A stretch of DNA of 41,524 nucleotides from Solirubrobacteraceae bacterium (GCA_030447275.1 JAUJPF010000022.1:34060-75583); one strand, 5' to 3'; counted from the stretch's first letter, positions 8,516-16,645 are shown. Notes: a model not told the origin generated them from the letters alone. Numbers and translations: made by a program.

Positions 8516-9885
8516 GAGCGGATGAGGGCGAGGAGCTCGTCGCGCCGGCGCTCCATGTCCTCGCGCGAGACCAGCGATTCGAGGTTCAGCCGCAGCAGGG
8601 GCTCGGTGTTCGACGGCCGCACGTTGAAGTGCCAGTCGTCGTAGTCGACCGAGACGCCGTCGAGGTGGTCGATGCGGGCGTCGGCGAAGCGCTCCTCGAT
8701 CGCTCGCATCTTCGCGGGGCCGTCCTCCACCGTCGAGTTGATCTCGCCGGAGATGAAGTAGCGCGAGCGGAAGTCGCCGACCAGCTCGGACAGCCGCTTG
8801 CCCTCCACCGACAGCTTCTCGAGCACGAGCAGCGCCGGGACCGTCCCCGAGTCGGCGTTGTAGAAGTCGCGGAAGTAGTAGTGGCCCGAGACCTCGCCGC
8901 CGAAGATCGCGCCCTCGTCGCGCATCCGGGTCTTGAAGAACGCGTGGCCGACGCGGTTGACGTGGGCGCTGCCGCCGGCGCGCTCGACGACGTCGGGCAC
9001 GGCGCGCGAGGCGCGGACGTCGTAGAGGACCGCTGCGCCCGGCTGCTTGGCGAGGAGGTGCTCGGCGAGGATCGCGGTGAGGAAGTCGCCGTCGACGAAC
9101 GAGCCCCCGTCGTCGATGAAGAAGCAGCGGTCGGCGTCCCCGTCCCACGCGATGCCGAGGTCGGCGCCGGTCTCGCGGACGGTGTCGATGACGAGCTTGC
9201 GGTTGTCCTCGAGCAGCGGGTTGGGCTCGCCGTCGGGCATGTTCCCGTCGGGCTCCCAGCGCAGCTTCACGAGCTCGACCGGCAGCCGGTCGAGCAGCGG
9301 GCCGACCATCGGCCCGGCCATCCCGTTGCCGCCGTCGACGACGACCTTCAGCGGCCGCACGTTCGCGGGGTCGATGAACTTCAGCGCCGCCTCGTGGAAC
9401 TCGGCGGACACGTCGACGTCCTCCGCATCGCCCCGGGTGGGTGGGCCCAGGTCCGGCAGCCCCGCCTCGATCAGCGCGCGGATGTCCTGGATGCCCTGAT
9501 CGCCCGACAGCGCGATCGCGCCCTCGCGCACGAGCTTCGCTCCCGTGTACTCCTTCGGGTTGTGCGACGCGGTGCACATGAGCCCGCCGTCGAGCCCGCG
9601 CGAGCCGACGAGGTGGTAGAGCATCTCGGTGCCGACCATGCCGGCGTCGAGGACGTGGGCGCCCTCGTCGACGATCCCCGCGCGGTAGCGCTCGGTGAGC
9701 GACGGCGCCGTCAGGCGCATGTCGTGGCCGAGCCCGACCCGCAGCTCGGCGACGGGCTTGCCCCCAAGATCGGAGAGCACGCGCGCGAACGCGCGCCCGA
9801 TCGCGTACGCGACGCCGGCGTCGATCTGCTCGCCGTGGATGCCGCGCACGTCGTAGGCCTTGAAGATCCCGGGGTCGACCTGCAC
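8512..9885 (-). CDS. manB: Phosphomannomutase/phosphoglucomutase
   Basis: This complete alpha-D-phosphohexomutase of 457 residues interconverts mannose- or glucose-6-phosphate and the 1-phosphate, feeding GDP-mannose or NDP-glucose synthesis. All four functional loops are present: the catalytic phosphoserine in CTASHNPKEYTGAKLV, the Mg site WDGDADRCFF, the sugar-specificity loop GGEVSGHYYFRD, and the phosphate-binding RPSNTEPLLRLN near the C-terminus. The start is GTG at 9883-9885 (QVDPGIFKAYDVRG follows), just before the conserved FKAYDVRG opening. A second, partial paralogue sits at 1-767, so this locus carries two mutases flanking the glycosyltransferase genes. Its TGA overlaps the hydrolase downstream. 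The symbol is by family; GEVSGH fits dual mannose/glucose enzymes. Confidence 0.92.
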   Translation of the reverse strand: MQVDPGIFKAYDVRGIHGEQIDAGVAYAIGRAFARVLSDLGGKPVAELRVGLGHDMRLTAPSLTERYRAGIVDEGAHVLDAGMVGTEMLYHLVGSRGLDGGLMCTASHNPKEYTGAKLVREGAIALSGDQGIQDIRALIEAGLPDLGPPTRGDAEDVDVSAEFHEAALKFIDPANVRPLKVVVDGGNGMAGPMVGPLLDRLPVELVKLRWEPDGNMPDGEPNPLLEDNRKLVIDTVRETGADLGIAWDGDADRCFFIDDGGSFVDGDFLTAILAEHLLAKQPGAAVLYDVRASRAVPDVVERAGGSAHVNRVGHAFFKTRMRDEGAIFGGEVSGHYYFRDFYNADSGTVPALLVLEKLSVEGKRLSELVGDFRSRYFISGEINSTVEDGPAKMRAIEERFADARIDHLDGVSVDYDDWHFNVRPSNTEPLLRLNLESLVSREDMERRRDELLALIRS

Positions 9886-9905
9886 CGCGGGGACTGTAGG
9901 GAGTG

Positions 9906-10181
9906 TCAGGCGAAGGCGACGGCCAGCGCGATCGCCACGCAGAACAGACCGACCACGAACATGACGACCGTGCGCGCCGGCTGGGAGTCGGGCAAGAACC
10001 ACGCGCTGCTGCCGACGTCGTGCTCGGGGTCACCCGCGAACTGCCGCGGCCAGAGCACCCCGGCGAGGCCGCCGAAGAGGAAGAACCCGACGAGCGCCCA
10101 CCGCGCGTCGGTGGCGAGGCCGATCCCCGCGCAGGCCATGGCGAGCACGCTCAGGACAAGGACTCCCGGGTGGACCTTCAT
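9906..10181 (-). CDS. Small membrane protein, unknown function
   Basis: A 91-residue protein starts at ATG 10181. Hydrophobic segments are VLVLSVLAMACAGIGLA (about 7-23), WALVGFFLFGGLAGVLW (28-44) and TVVMFVVGLFCVAIALAVAF at the C-terminus, so three transmembrane helices are likely. A short polar loop (PRQFAGDPEHDVGSS) lies between helices two and three. I do not recognise a family. It sits 20 bases before the mutase start and one base after the stop of the upstream gene, so it is probably co-transcribed with them. Confidence 0.7.
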   Translation of the reverse strand: MKVHPGVLVLSVLAMACAGIGLATDARWALVGFFLFGGLAGVLWPRQFAGDPEHDVGSSAWFLPDSQPARTVVMFVVGLFCVAIALAVAFA

Positions 10182-10182
10182 G

Positions 10183-10803
10183 TCAGATGCGCCGCAGCCA
10201 GAGCGAGCCGGGCTCCGACGTCCCGCGCCAGCTCGGCACCGCCGCGCGCACGTCGTCCGGGCGCTCGCGCGCGAGCGCGTGGTGCGCGAGCAGCACCTCG
10301 AAGTGGCGGTTGCCGCACAGGAAGGCGTGGATCAGGTCCTGCCCCGGCCCGCCGGCCCACGGCAGCCGGATCGGGTGGACGTGGACGACGACGCCCGGCG
10401 AGAGCTCGGGCAGCAGCCCGAGCACGAGGTCGGCGTCCGGCGCGCCGGCGATGAGGAGGTCGCGCTCGGCCAGCTCGATCGGCTTGCGCGGCCGCTCGAC
10501 GCTCCGCGGCAGTGCCGCCTCGAGCACCTTGCGGGTCATCGGGGCGGCGCCGGCGACCATGACGCGCTGCGGCCGCAGGCCCTTGACCATCGCCCACAGC
10601 ACCTCGGCGTCGACGCTCTCGTACGCGCCGTTCCACAGGTGGAAGCCCTGGGGCGCGTGGAACCCCCGCATCAGCGGGCCGAGCTGACGCAGGCGCCGGG
10701 ACTGCTGCTCGAGATCGAAGCGCAACCCCCGCAGCGGCCGCGGGGGCTCGTCGACGGCGACCGCCGCGCTGGCGCTCCCCTGGCCTCTCGTGAACCGGCG
10801 CAC
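10183..10803 (-). CDS. Methyltransferase-fold protein with degenerate SAM motif
   Basis: This 206-residue protein resembles Methyltransf_24-type proteins: GFHLWNGAYESVDAEVLWAM, then KGLRPQRVMVAGAAP, where an active enzyme would have a Gly-rich motif I (E.GSG.S). ADLVLGLLPELSPGVVVHVH fits the later strands (the DG..PGG..V.HD region). The glycines of motif I and the acidic ribose-binding residue are not evident, so it may bind SAM poorly or not at all. The C-terminal GGPGQDLIHAFLCGNRHFEVLL resembles the substrate-lid region of sugar or cell-wall methyltransferases. It ends one base before the small membrane protein gene and heads the leftward operon that includes the mutase. Function is inferred only from fold and place. 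Confidence 0.6.
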   Translation of the reverse strand: MRRFTRGQGSASAAVAVDEPPRPLRGLRFDLEQQSRRLRQLGPLMRGFHAPQGFHLWNGAYESVDAEVLWAMVKGLRPQRVMVAGAAPMTRKVLEAALPRSVERPRKPIELAERDLLIAGAPDADLVLGLLPELSPGVVVHVHPIRLPWAGGPGQDLIHAFLCGNRHFEVLLAHHALARERPDDVRAAVPSWRGTSEPGSLWLRRI

Positions 10804-10828
10804 AAGGGCAGACTAAGAGCGCGTCGGA

Positions 10829-10834
10829 CATACT
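10829..10834 (+). promoter_or_regulatory. -10 element of a probable leaderless promoter for the cytidylyltransferase gene
   Basis: CATACT lies 7 bases before the GTG start at 10842, and no Shine-Dalgarno sequence is present. This spacing puts the predicted transcription start at or next to the start codon. A -35 element is not obvious. Confidence 0.4.
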
Positions 10835-10841
10835 GGCCCGC

Positions 10842-11567
10842 GTGCCGCTGGACCAGCCCGAGCGCGTCGTCATCCTGTGCGGCGGGCGGGGGACCCGGCT
10901 CCAGGAGCACGCCCCGGGCCTGCCCAAGCCGCTCGTCGAGATCGGCGGCCGGCCGATCCTCTGGCACGTCATCCAGATCTACGCCGCCCAGGGCCTGCGC
11001 CACTTCGTCCTGTGCACGGGCTACCGCGGCGAGCTGATCGAGGAGTTCGCGGCGGCGTCCGACTGGCCGCAGGGCGTCGAGCTCGACTGCGTCCCGACCG
11101 GCGAGGACACGCCGACCGGAGGGCGCGTCCACGCCGTGCGCGACCGCGTCGGCGACGGGACCTTCCTCGTCACGTACTCCGACGGCCTCGCCGACGTCGA
11201 CCTGCGCCGCGTCCGCGACTTCCACCGCGCCCACGGCGCCCTGGCGACGATGACCGTCGTCCGGCCCGAGCTCCAGTTCGGCGTCGCGAGGCTCGACGGC
11301 GACGACCGCGTCCTCGGCTTTCGGGAGAAGCCGCGCTCCGACCACTGGATCAACGGCGGCTTCTTCTGCTTCGAGCCCGGCGTCTTCGACTACCTGGCGC
11401 CGTCGAGCGTGCTCGAGCGCGAGCCGCTCGAGGGGCTCGCCGACGACGGCCGGCTGCGCGCCTACCGGCACACGGGCTTCTGGGACTGCATGGACACGTA
11501 CAAGGACGCGGTCCTCCTCAACGACCTGTGGGCGAGCGGGGCCCCGCCGTGGCGCGTGTGGGAGTGA
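10842..11567 (+). CDS. rfbF: Glucose-1-phosphate cytidylyltransferase
   Basis: This 241-residue enzyme transfers CMP to glucose 1-phosphate, making CDP-glucose for dideoxyhexose-type sugars. The nucleotidyltransferase signature is VVILCGGRGTRLQEH followed by GLPKPLVEIGGRPILWHVI. Features that separate RfbF from RmlA are CVPTGEDTPTGGRVHAVRD and GTFLVTYSDGLADVDLRRV (the DG metal-binding pair), INGGFFCFEPGVFDYL and the closing HTGFWDCMDTYKDAVLLNDL. It is slightly shorter than the usual 257. The GTG start is 7 bases after a CATACT box. The next gene begins inside its 3' end (11549), so translation is coupled, consistent with a two-step CDP-sugar route. Confidence 0.9.
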   Translation: MPLDQPERVVILCGGRGTRLQEHAPGLPKPLVEIGGRPILWHVIQIYAAQGLRHFVLCTGYRGELIEEFAAASDWPQGVELDCVPTGEDTPTGGRVHAVRDRVGDGTFLVTYSDGLADVDLRRVRDFHRAHGALATMTVVRPELQFGVARLDGDDRVLGFREKPRSDHWINGGFFCFEPGVFDYLAPSSVLEREPLEGLADDGRLRAYRHTGFWDCMDTYKDAVLLNDLWASGAPPWRVWE

Positions 11568-12325
11568 CGGGGGCCGGCGGGCTCGTCGGCTCGCACCTCG
11601 TGGCCGCGCTCGGCGACGACCACGTCCCGGTCGAGGAGGCCGACGTGGTGATCCACCTCGCCGCGCAGACGATCGTCGCCACCGCCTACGCCGACCCCGC
11701 GGCGACGTTCGAGGCGAACGTCGCCCTGGCGTGGCGCACGGCCGCGGCCGCGCCGCGGACGGTCTTCGCGTCGACCGACCAGGTGTACGGTCCGCGCCCG
11801 CCGACGCCGGTCGCCGAGGACGCGCCGCTCGCCCCCGAAGGCCCGTACGCGACGAGCAAGGCGGCGGCCGACCTGCTCCTCCGGGCGATGCCCGGCACCG
11901 TCGTCGCGCGGCTCGCGAACGTCTACGGCCCGGGGGACCGGCACGCGTCGAGGCTCGTGCCGGGCACCGTCGCCGCGATCCGCGAGGGCCGGCGGCCGGT
12001 GGTCCGCGGCGACGGCAGCGCGCGGCGCGACCTGCTGTACGTCGCCGACGCCGTGAGCGCGCTGCTGGTGCTCGCCGAGCGGGGAGAGGAGGGGGAGGCC
12101 TACAACGTCGGGACCGGAGAGGGGCACGCCGTCGTGGAGGTCGTCGAGGCGCTGCTGCGCGTGGCCGGCAGCGACCTCGAGCCCGACGTGCTCGGCGGCG
12201 CGCCGCCCGGCGAGGGAGGCGAGCGCGCGCTCGACACGGCGAAGCTGCGCGCGCTGGGCTGGGAGCCGCGCGTCGGCCTGGAGGAGGGCCTGCGCCGGAC
12301 GTGGGCGAGCGCCGTGCAGGGCTGA
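11549..12325 (+). CDS. NAD-dependent epimerase/dehydratase, CDP-glucose 4,6-dehydratase-like
   Basis: This 258-residue extended short-chain dehydrogenase has the Rossmann loop TGAGGLVGSHL near the N-terminus, LAAQTIVATAYADP, the conserved FASTDQVYG (Ser/Thr of the catalytic triad) and PYATSKAAADLLL (YxxxK). Two stretches resemble RfbG-type CDP-glucose 4,6-dehydratases: AAQ....YADPAATFEANV and ASRLVPGTVAAIREGRRPVV. DLLYVADAVSALLVLAE and AYNVGTGEGHAV are general for the superfamily. It is about 100 residues shorter than RfbG, lacking part of the substrate-binding insertions, so another 4-epimerase or reductase activity on the CDP-sugar is possible. The start is GTG 11549, with a second GTG at 11558. 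It overlaps the cytidylyltransferase gene. Confidence 0.75.
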   Translation: MARVGVTGAGGLVGSHLVAALGDDHVPVEEADVVIHLAAQTIVATAYADPAATFEANVALAWRTAAAAPRTVFASTDQVYGPRPPTPVAEDAPLAPEGPYATSKAAADLLLRAMPGTVVARLANVYGPGDRHASRLVPGTVAAIREGRRPVVRGDGSARRDLLYVADAVSALLVLAERGEEGEAYNVGTGEGHAVVEVVEALLRVAGSDLEPDVLGGAPPGEGGERALDTAKLRALGWEPRVGLEEGLRRTWASAVQG

Positions 12326-12328
12326 CGG

Positions 12329-12346
12329 CGCGCGGCGCGCCGCGCG
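12329..12346 (+). terminator. Palindromic terminator candidate after the CDP-sugar pair
   Basis: An 18-base perfect palindrome, CGCGCGGCGCGCCGCGCG, begins 3 bases after the stop of the dehydratase-like gene and is followed by TTCT. As RNA it can form a strong hairpin. Confidence 0.5.
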
Positions 12347-12387
12347 TTCTCGTCGCTCGGGCCGGCGGCGCTCCGACGGCTCACCGA

Positions 12388-12402
12388 GGGAGGGAGGGAG
12401 GG
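12388..12402 (+). other. Potential G-quadruplex tract (four GGG runs)
   Basis: Four GGG triplets separated by single A bases (12388-12390, 12392-12394, 12396-12398, 12400-12402) form a minimal G4 motif with one-base loops on the + strand. It lies in the 250-base gap between the CDP-sugar pair and yebC, about 175 bases before the yebC start. Apart from the palindrome, this tract and the yebC -10 box, I see nothing in that gap. Confidence 0.5.
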
Positions 12403-12564
12403 AACGCGGGCGAGTGTGCGTTTCGCTCCACGCGCGCCCCTTTCCGCCGGCCGTGGAGCGTTGTGCACCCACGACGGCGGCGGGCGCCGACCCGACCACT
12501 CCTCCCTCGTCGAGCCGTCAGGCCGCGTCCGACCCGCCGCGACCGTTCGGGCGGAGCGCCGAGG

Positions 12565-12570
12565 TATCGT
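12565..12570 (+). promoter_or_regulatory. -10 element of a probable leaderless promoter for yebC
   Basis: TATCGT lies 6 bases before the yebC ATG at 12577, and no ribosome-binding sequence precedes the ATG. The spacing fits transcription starting at the A of the start codon. The -35 region (ACCGTT at 12542-12547 with a 17-base spacer) is weak. Confidence 0.5.
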
Positions 12571-12576
12571 CGTCGC

Positions 12577-13335
12577 ATGGCCGGTCATTCCAAGTGGGCG
12601 GGGATCAAGCACAAGAAGGCGATCGTCGACGCGCGCCGCGGCAAGCTCTTCACGAAGCTCGCGCGCGCGATCACGGTGGCGGCCAGGGAGGGCGGCGGCG
12701 ACCCGAACACGAACGCCTCGCTCGGCCTGGCGGTGCAGAGGGCCAAGGACGCCTCGATGCCCAAGGACAACATCGAGCGCGCGATCCAGAAGGGCGTCGG
12801 CGGCGGCGCGGACGCCGAGACGTGGGAGGCCGTGCTCTACGAGGGCTACGGGCCGGGCGGCGTCGCGCTGCTCATCGAGGCGCTCACCGACAACCGCAAC
12901 CGGACGGGGTCGGAGGTCCGCCACCTGCTCTCCAAGCACGGCGGCAACCTCGGCGAGCCGGGCTCGGTGGCCTACCTGTTCGACAAGAAGGGCATCGTCG
13001 TCGTCGACGCGGCGCGCTACACCGAGGACGACCTCATGCCCGCTATCGAGGCCGGCGCCGAGGACATCGCCCAGGACGAGGACGTCTTCGAGATCGTCAC
13101 CGAGCCGAGCGACTTCAAGGCCGTCCACGACGCGCTCGAGGTCGCCGGCGTCGAGATGCAGTCGGCCGAGGTCCGCTGGCAGCCGAAGACCTCGGTCCCG
13201 CTCGAGGAGGACGGCGCGGCGAAGCTGATGAAGCTCATCGACGCGCTCGAGGACAACGACGACGTCGGCCAGGTCAACGCCAACTTCGACGTCTCGGCCG
13301 ACGTGATGGAGAGGGTCGCCGCCGCGGCGGGCTAG
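12577..13335 (+). CDS. yebC: YebC/PmpR-family regulator/translation factor
   Basis: This 252-residue cytoplasmic TACO1/YebC family protein starts MAGHSKWAGIKHKKAIVDAR, the hallmark N-terminus. KLFTKLARAITVAAREGGGD, AKDASMPKDNIERAIQKGVG, YEGYGPGGVALLIEALTDNR and NRTGSEVRHLLSKHGGNLGE cover domains I and II, and the C-terminal domain ends in NANFDVSADVMERV. Length and motifs are standard. Family members have been described as DNA-binding regulators (PmpR) and, more recently, as factors that relieve ribosome stalling. It lies just upstream of ruvCAB, a conserved neighbourhood, but here a cyclase gene on the other strand separates them. Its TAG overlaps the cyclase's TAG in the palindrome CTAG. 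Confidence 0.95.
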   Translation: MAGHSKWAGIKHKKAIVDARRGKLFTKLARAITVAAREGGGDPNTNASLGLAVQRAKDASMPKDNIERAIQKGVGGGADAETWEAVLYEGYGPGGVALLIEALTDNRNRTGSEVRHLLSKHGGNLGEPGSVAYLFDKKGIVVVDAARYTEDDLMPAIEAGAEDIAQDEDVFEIVTEPSDFKAVHDALEVAGVEMQSAEVRWQPKTSVPLEEDGAAKLMKLIDALEDNDDVGQVNANFDVSADVMERVAAAAG

Positions 13336-14450
13336 CTGCCGTCCCCGTCCCCGCCGCCGCCCGCCGGGCGCGCGCGGAACAGCTTCACCTCGCCGACCCC
13401 CTTCACCCGCCGCACGCCGGCGAACGACCACGCGAAGTGGTCGGCGGCGGCCTCGCGCACCTCCTCGTCCACGAGCACCGATCCCGGCCGCGCCAGCTCG
13501 GTCAGGCGGCTCGCCAGGTTCACCGCGTGGCCGTAGAGGTCGCCGTCGCGCTCGACGGCCGCGCCGAACGCGATTCCCGTGCGCAGCTTTGGGAACTCGC
13601 CGCCCTCCGCCTCGACCGCGTCGTTGAGCTCGAGCGTCGCCTCGACGAGCTGGGCCGGCTCGGTGCAGCTCAGCATCACCGCGTCGCCGATCGTCTTGAT
13701 CACGCGGACGGGCTGGTGGACCGCGTTCTCGGTGAGCACCTCCAGGCGCCGCGCGACCGTACCGAGGTCCTCGGCGCCGACGCTCCCGCCGAGCCGGGTG
13801 AACCCGACGAGGTCGGAGAAGGCGACCGCCGTCTCGCGCGCCTGCCCGAGGCGGCCGGTCTCGAGGATGTCGAGCCCGAGGACGTCGGTGCGGATGCGCT
13901 CGAGCAGGTGCCGGGCGAAGAAGTACTCGAGCGTCGGGCCGATCGCCGGCATGAGCATCCGCGTCGCGTCGGCCAGGCGCTGCGCCGCCTCGTCCTCGCG
14001 ATCGTTCTCGTAGAGGAACGCCTCACCCACCATCGTGCGCATCGCCGCCGCGATCTGGCCGACGGAGCGGCCGAGCACCCGCTGCGTGTCGAGCACCCCC
14101 TCGAGCGGCAGGCCGGTGTCGAGCGCCCCCTTCAGCCGCCGGGCCATGTCGAGGTCGCGCTCGCCGTAGGCCGGCTCGTCGTCGGGGGCCACCGGCAGCC
14201 CGGTGGCGCGCATCACGGCGGTCAGGGCGCCGGCGTCGATGCCGGCCTCGCGGGCGATGTCCTCGGCCGAGTAACGGACGTCGCCGTGCAGCTCGCGCTC
14301 GACCGGGAGCAGGACGAGCCGGTCCTCCTCGACGGCGCGGCGCAGCTCGTGCAGCGAGACGCCGTCGGAGCGCAGGCGCTCGAGCAGGCGCCGCCGCGCC
14401 TCGCGCGCGTCGCCGTCCAGCCCCTCGAGCAGCGGATCGAGCTCGTCCAT
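13332..14450 (-). CDS. Class III adenylate cyclase, Rv1264-like with N-terminal regulatory domain
   Basis: This 372-residue soluble nucleotide cyclase would convert ATP to cAMP. The catalytic domain (about 205-365) has metal-binding Asp213 in FSDLVGFT and Asp256 in KTIGDAVM, the purine-specifying Lys252 and Asp304 (RDGDLYG), and the transition-state pair Asn311/Arg315 in HAVNLASRL, so it looks active as a homodimer with adenylate specificity. The N-terminal 200 residues (LHELRRAVEEDRLVLLPVER, YSAEDIAREAGI, YGERDLDMARRLKGAL) resemble the Rv1264 autoinhibitory, pH-sensing domain (Ad_Cy_reg). No membrane segments are seen. Sensing of pH is inferred from the family. It faces yebC with overlapping stops and diverges from ruvC. 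Confidence 0.88.
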   Translation of the reverse strand: MDELDPLLEGLDGDAREARRRLLERLRSDGVSLHELRRAVEEDRLVLLPVERELHGDVRYSAEDIAREAGIDAGALTAVMRATGLPVAPDDEPAYGERDLDMARRLKGALDTGLPLEGVLDTQRVLGRSVGQIAAAMRTMVGEAFLYENDREDEAAQRLADATRMLMPAIGPTLEYFFARHLLERIRTDVLGLDILETGRLGQARETAVAFSDLVGFTRLGGSVGAEDLGTVARRLEVLTENAVHQPVRVIKTIGDAVMLSCTEPAQLVEATLELNDAVEAEGGEFPKLRTGIAFGAAVERDGDLYGHAVNLASRLTELARPGSVLVDEEVREAAADHFAWSFAGVRRVKGVGEVKLFRARPAGGGGDGDGS

Positions 14451-14518
14451 CCGACGAGGGGTACCACTTCGCGCCCATCCGCGTAGGCATCCGGGCCGCC
14501 GCGCAGAATGCCGCAGGG

Positions 14519-15021
14519 ATGATCGTGCTGGGAATCGATCCGGGCCTGGCCAACACGGGCTACGGCGTGGTGCGCCGCGACGGCGGGCGGATGGTCGCGC
14601 TCGACGGCGGCGTCATCGAGACGCGGCCCGGGCTGGCCCACGAGCAGCGGCTCGCCGCCATCTTCGCGCGCGTCGACGCGCTGCTCGCCGAGCACGACCC
14701 CGACGCCGTCGCGGTCGAGGACCTCTACTTCGGCGCCAACGCCAAGTCGGCGTTCGCCGTCGGCCAGGCGCGCGGCGTGGTCCTGAGCGCCGCGGGCCGG
14801 GGCGCCTCCGGCTGCGCCTGCTACACGCCGCAGCAGGTCAAGAGCGCGGTGTGCGGCAGCGGGCGCGCCGACAAGGACCAGGTGACGCGATGGTGCAGGC
14901 GCTGCTCTGCCTCGGCGAGCCGCCCTGCCCCGACCACGCCGCGGATGCCCTCGCGGTGGCCATCTGCCACGCGAACCGGGCGCCGCTGACGGCCCGCGTC
15001 GCCGCGGCGGTGGGCGGATGA
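14519..15021 (+). CDS. ruvC: Holliday junction resolvase RuvC (one-base frameshift at about 14890)
   Basis: RuvC nicks Holliday junctions in the RuvABC complex. The N-terminus [20 protein letters not shown] carries the first catalytic Asp, and [20 protein letters not shown] the Glu. The frame then breaks: after ADKDQVTR, the expected [20 protein letters not shown] with the last catalytic Asp residues is one frame over and runs to a TGA at 15019-15021. Adding one base at GTGACGCG^ATG restores a normal-length protein of about 167 residues. As given, translation stops at 14989 and the protein lacks its last active-site Asp. The restored stop overlaps the ruvA ATG (ATGA), which supports a sequence error. 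It leads the ruvCAB operon. Confidence 0.88.
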
Positions 15022-15605
15022 TCGCCCTCGTCCGCGGCCACGTCGCCGTCCGGCGCCCCGACAGCGTCGTCGTCGATGTCGCCGGCTACGTCGGCTACCG
15101 CCTGGCCGTGTCGGCCGAGAGCACCCTCCGCCACGTCCCCGCCGCGGGCACCGAGGTCACGCTGCACTCCCATCTGATCGTCCGCGACGACGCGATGCAG
15201 CTCTACGGCTTCGCCACCGAGGAGGAGCGCGACCTGTTCCTGCTGCTGCTCGGGGTGCAGTCCGTGGGCCCGAAGGTCGCGCTCGGCGTGCTCTCCGGCG
15301 GCTCGCCGCGCGAGCTGGTCCTCGCGCTGGCCGGCGGCGACACCAACCGCTTCCAGGCGGTGCCCGGCATCGGCAAGCGGACGGCGGAGCGGATCGTGGT
15401 CGAGCTGCGCGACAAGGTCGCCCCCGACGTCGGCTCGGGTGCGGACATCGTCATCACCCGCTCCGACGACCCGCGCGCGCTCGCCCGCGAGGGCCTCGTC
15501 GAGCTGGGCTTCGCGCCGGCCGAGGCCGAGAGCCTCCTGGCCGGCGCCGCCGGCGAGTCGGTCGAGGACCTCATCGGCGCCGCCCTGCGAGGGGCCCGCC
15601 GATGA
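15018..15605 (+). CDS. ruvA: Holliday junction branch migration protein RuvA
   Basis: This 195-residue DNA-binding subunit of the RuvAB branch-migration motor forms tetramers on four-way junctions. The N-terminal OB-fold domain ([32 protein letters not shown]) is followed by [20 protein letters not shown] and [20 protein letters not shown], the two helix-hairpin-helix motifs ([18 protein letters not shown]). The C-terminal domain III ([20 protein letters not shown]) contacts RuvB. Length and motifs are normal. ATG 15018 overlaps the restored ruvC stop, and the gene overlaps ruvB by 4 bases. Confidence 0.95.
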   Translation: MIALVRGHVAVRRPDSVVVDVAGYVGYRLAVSAESTLRHVPAAGTEVTLHSHLIVRDDAMQLYGFATEEERDLFLLLLGVQSVGPKVALGVLSGGSPRELVLALAGGDTNRFQAVPGIGKRTAERIVVELRDKVAPDVGSGADIVITRSDDPRALAREGLVELGFAPAEAESLLAGAAGESVEDLIGAALRGARR

Positions 15606-16606
15606 CCCGGATCCAGACGCCGGGGATCGAGGAGGAGGAGGAGCACGAGCTCGAGGTCACGCTGCGCCCGCAGCGGCTCGAGGAGTTCGTCGGCCAGGAC
15701 CCGCTCAAGGAGCAGCTCGGCGTGAGCATCGCCGCCGCCCGCGGCCGGGGCGAGGCGCTCGACCACGTCCTGCTCGCCGGCCCGCCGGGACTGGGGAAGA
15801 CGAGCCTCGCCCAGATCCTCGCGTCCGAGCTCGAGGTCCCGTTCGTGATGACCGCCGGGCCGGCGCTCGAGCGCAAGGGCGACATCGCCGCGTTCCTCAC
15901 CGCGCTCGAGCCCGGCAGCGTCTTCTTCGTCGACGAGCTGCACCGCCTCAGCCGCGCGCTGGAGGAAACCTTCTATCCGGCGATGGAGGACCGCAAGCTG
16001 CCGATCACCGTCGGCCAGGGCGCCGGCGCGCGCGTCGTGACGCTCGACCTGCCGCCGTTCACGCTCGTCGGCGCCACCACGCGCTCCGGCCTGCTGTCGA
16101 CGCCGCTGCGCGACCGCTTCGGCCTCCAGCACCGGCTGGAGCCCTATGCCGTTGACGATCTCCATGCGATCGTCGAGCGCAGCGCCCGCATCCTCGGCGT
16201 CGACCTCGACCCGGACGGCGCACGAGCGATCGCCGCGCGCAGCCGCGGGACGCCCCGGGTCGCCAACCGCCTGCTCAAGCGGGTGCGCGACTACGCGGAG
16301 GTCCGGATGGACGGCGTCGTGACCGCCGAGGCAGCCGACCGCGCCCTCGTGCTGCTCGAGGTCGACGAGCTCGGGCTCGACCGCCTGGACCGCGAGATCC
16401 TCGGGGCGATCTGCCGGCGCTTCGACGGCGGCCCCGTCGGGCTCTCGACGCTCGCGGTCGCCGTGGGGGAGGAGGCCGACACGATCGAGGACGTCTACGA
16501 GCCGTACCTGCTCCAGCAGGGCCTCATCAAGCGCACGCCGCGCGGCCGCGTCGCCACCGCCGCCGCGTTCCGCCACCTGGGCCTCGAGCCCATCACGCTG
16601 CTTTAG
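15602..16606 (+). CDS. ruvB: Holliday junction branch migration helicase RuvB
   Basis: This 334-residue AAA+ motor drives branch migration with Ruv[21 protein letters not shown] opens the ATPase; Walker A is [14 protein letters not shown], Walker [18 protein letters not shown], sensor 1 [20 protein letters not shown] (with the arginine finger in LRDRFG), and sensor 2 [20 protein letters not shown]. The C-terminal winged helix ([39 protein letters not shown]) binds DNA. Length is standard. The ATG is inside the ruvA 3' end, so the two are coupled. No SOS box is obvious upstream of the operon. Confidence 0.96.
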   Translation: MTRIQTPGIEEEEEHELEVTLRPQRLEEFVGQDPLKEQLGVSIAAARGRGEALDHVLLAGPPGLGKTSLAQILASELEVPFVMTAGPALERKGDIAAFLTALEPGSVFFVDELHRLSRALEETFYPAMEDRKLPITVGQGAGARVVTLDLPPFTLVGATTRSGLLSTPLRDRFGLQHRLEPYAVDDLHAIVERSARILGVDLDPDGARAIAARSRGTPRVANRLLKRVRDYAEVRMDGVVTAEAADRALVLLEVDELGLDRLDREILGAICRRFDGGPVGLSTLAVAVGEEADTIEDVYEPYLLQQGLIKRTPRGRVATAAAFRHLGLEPITLL

Positions 16607-16645
16607 GCGCATTTGACATCGCGCGCACTACCCTCCGCACCAGCG

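Noticed and set aside
16613..16634. TTGACA and TACCCT as a promoter for the Zn-ribbon/PAS gene
   Set aside because: The boxes are only 10 bases apart, too close for a sigma-70 promoter, so I do not annotate it.
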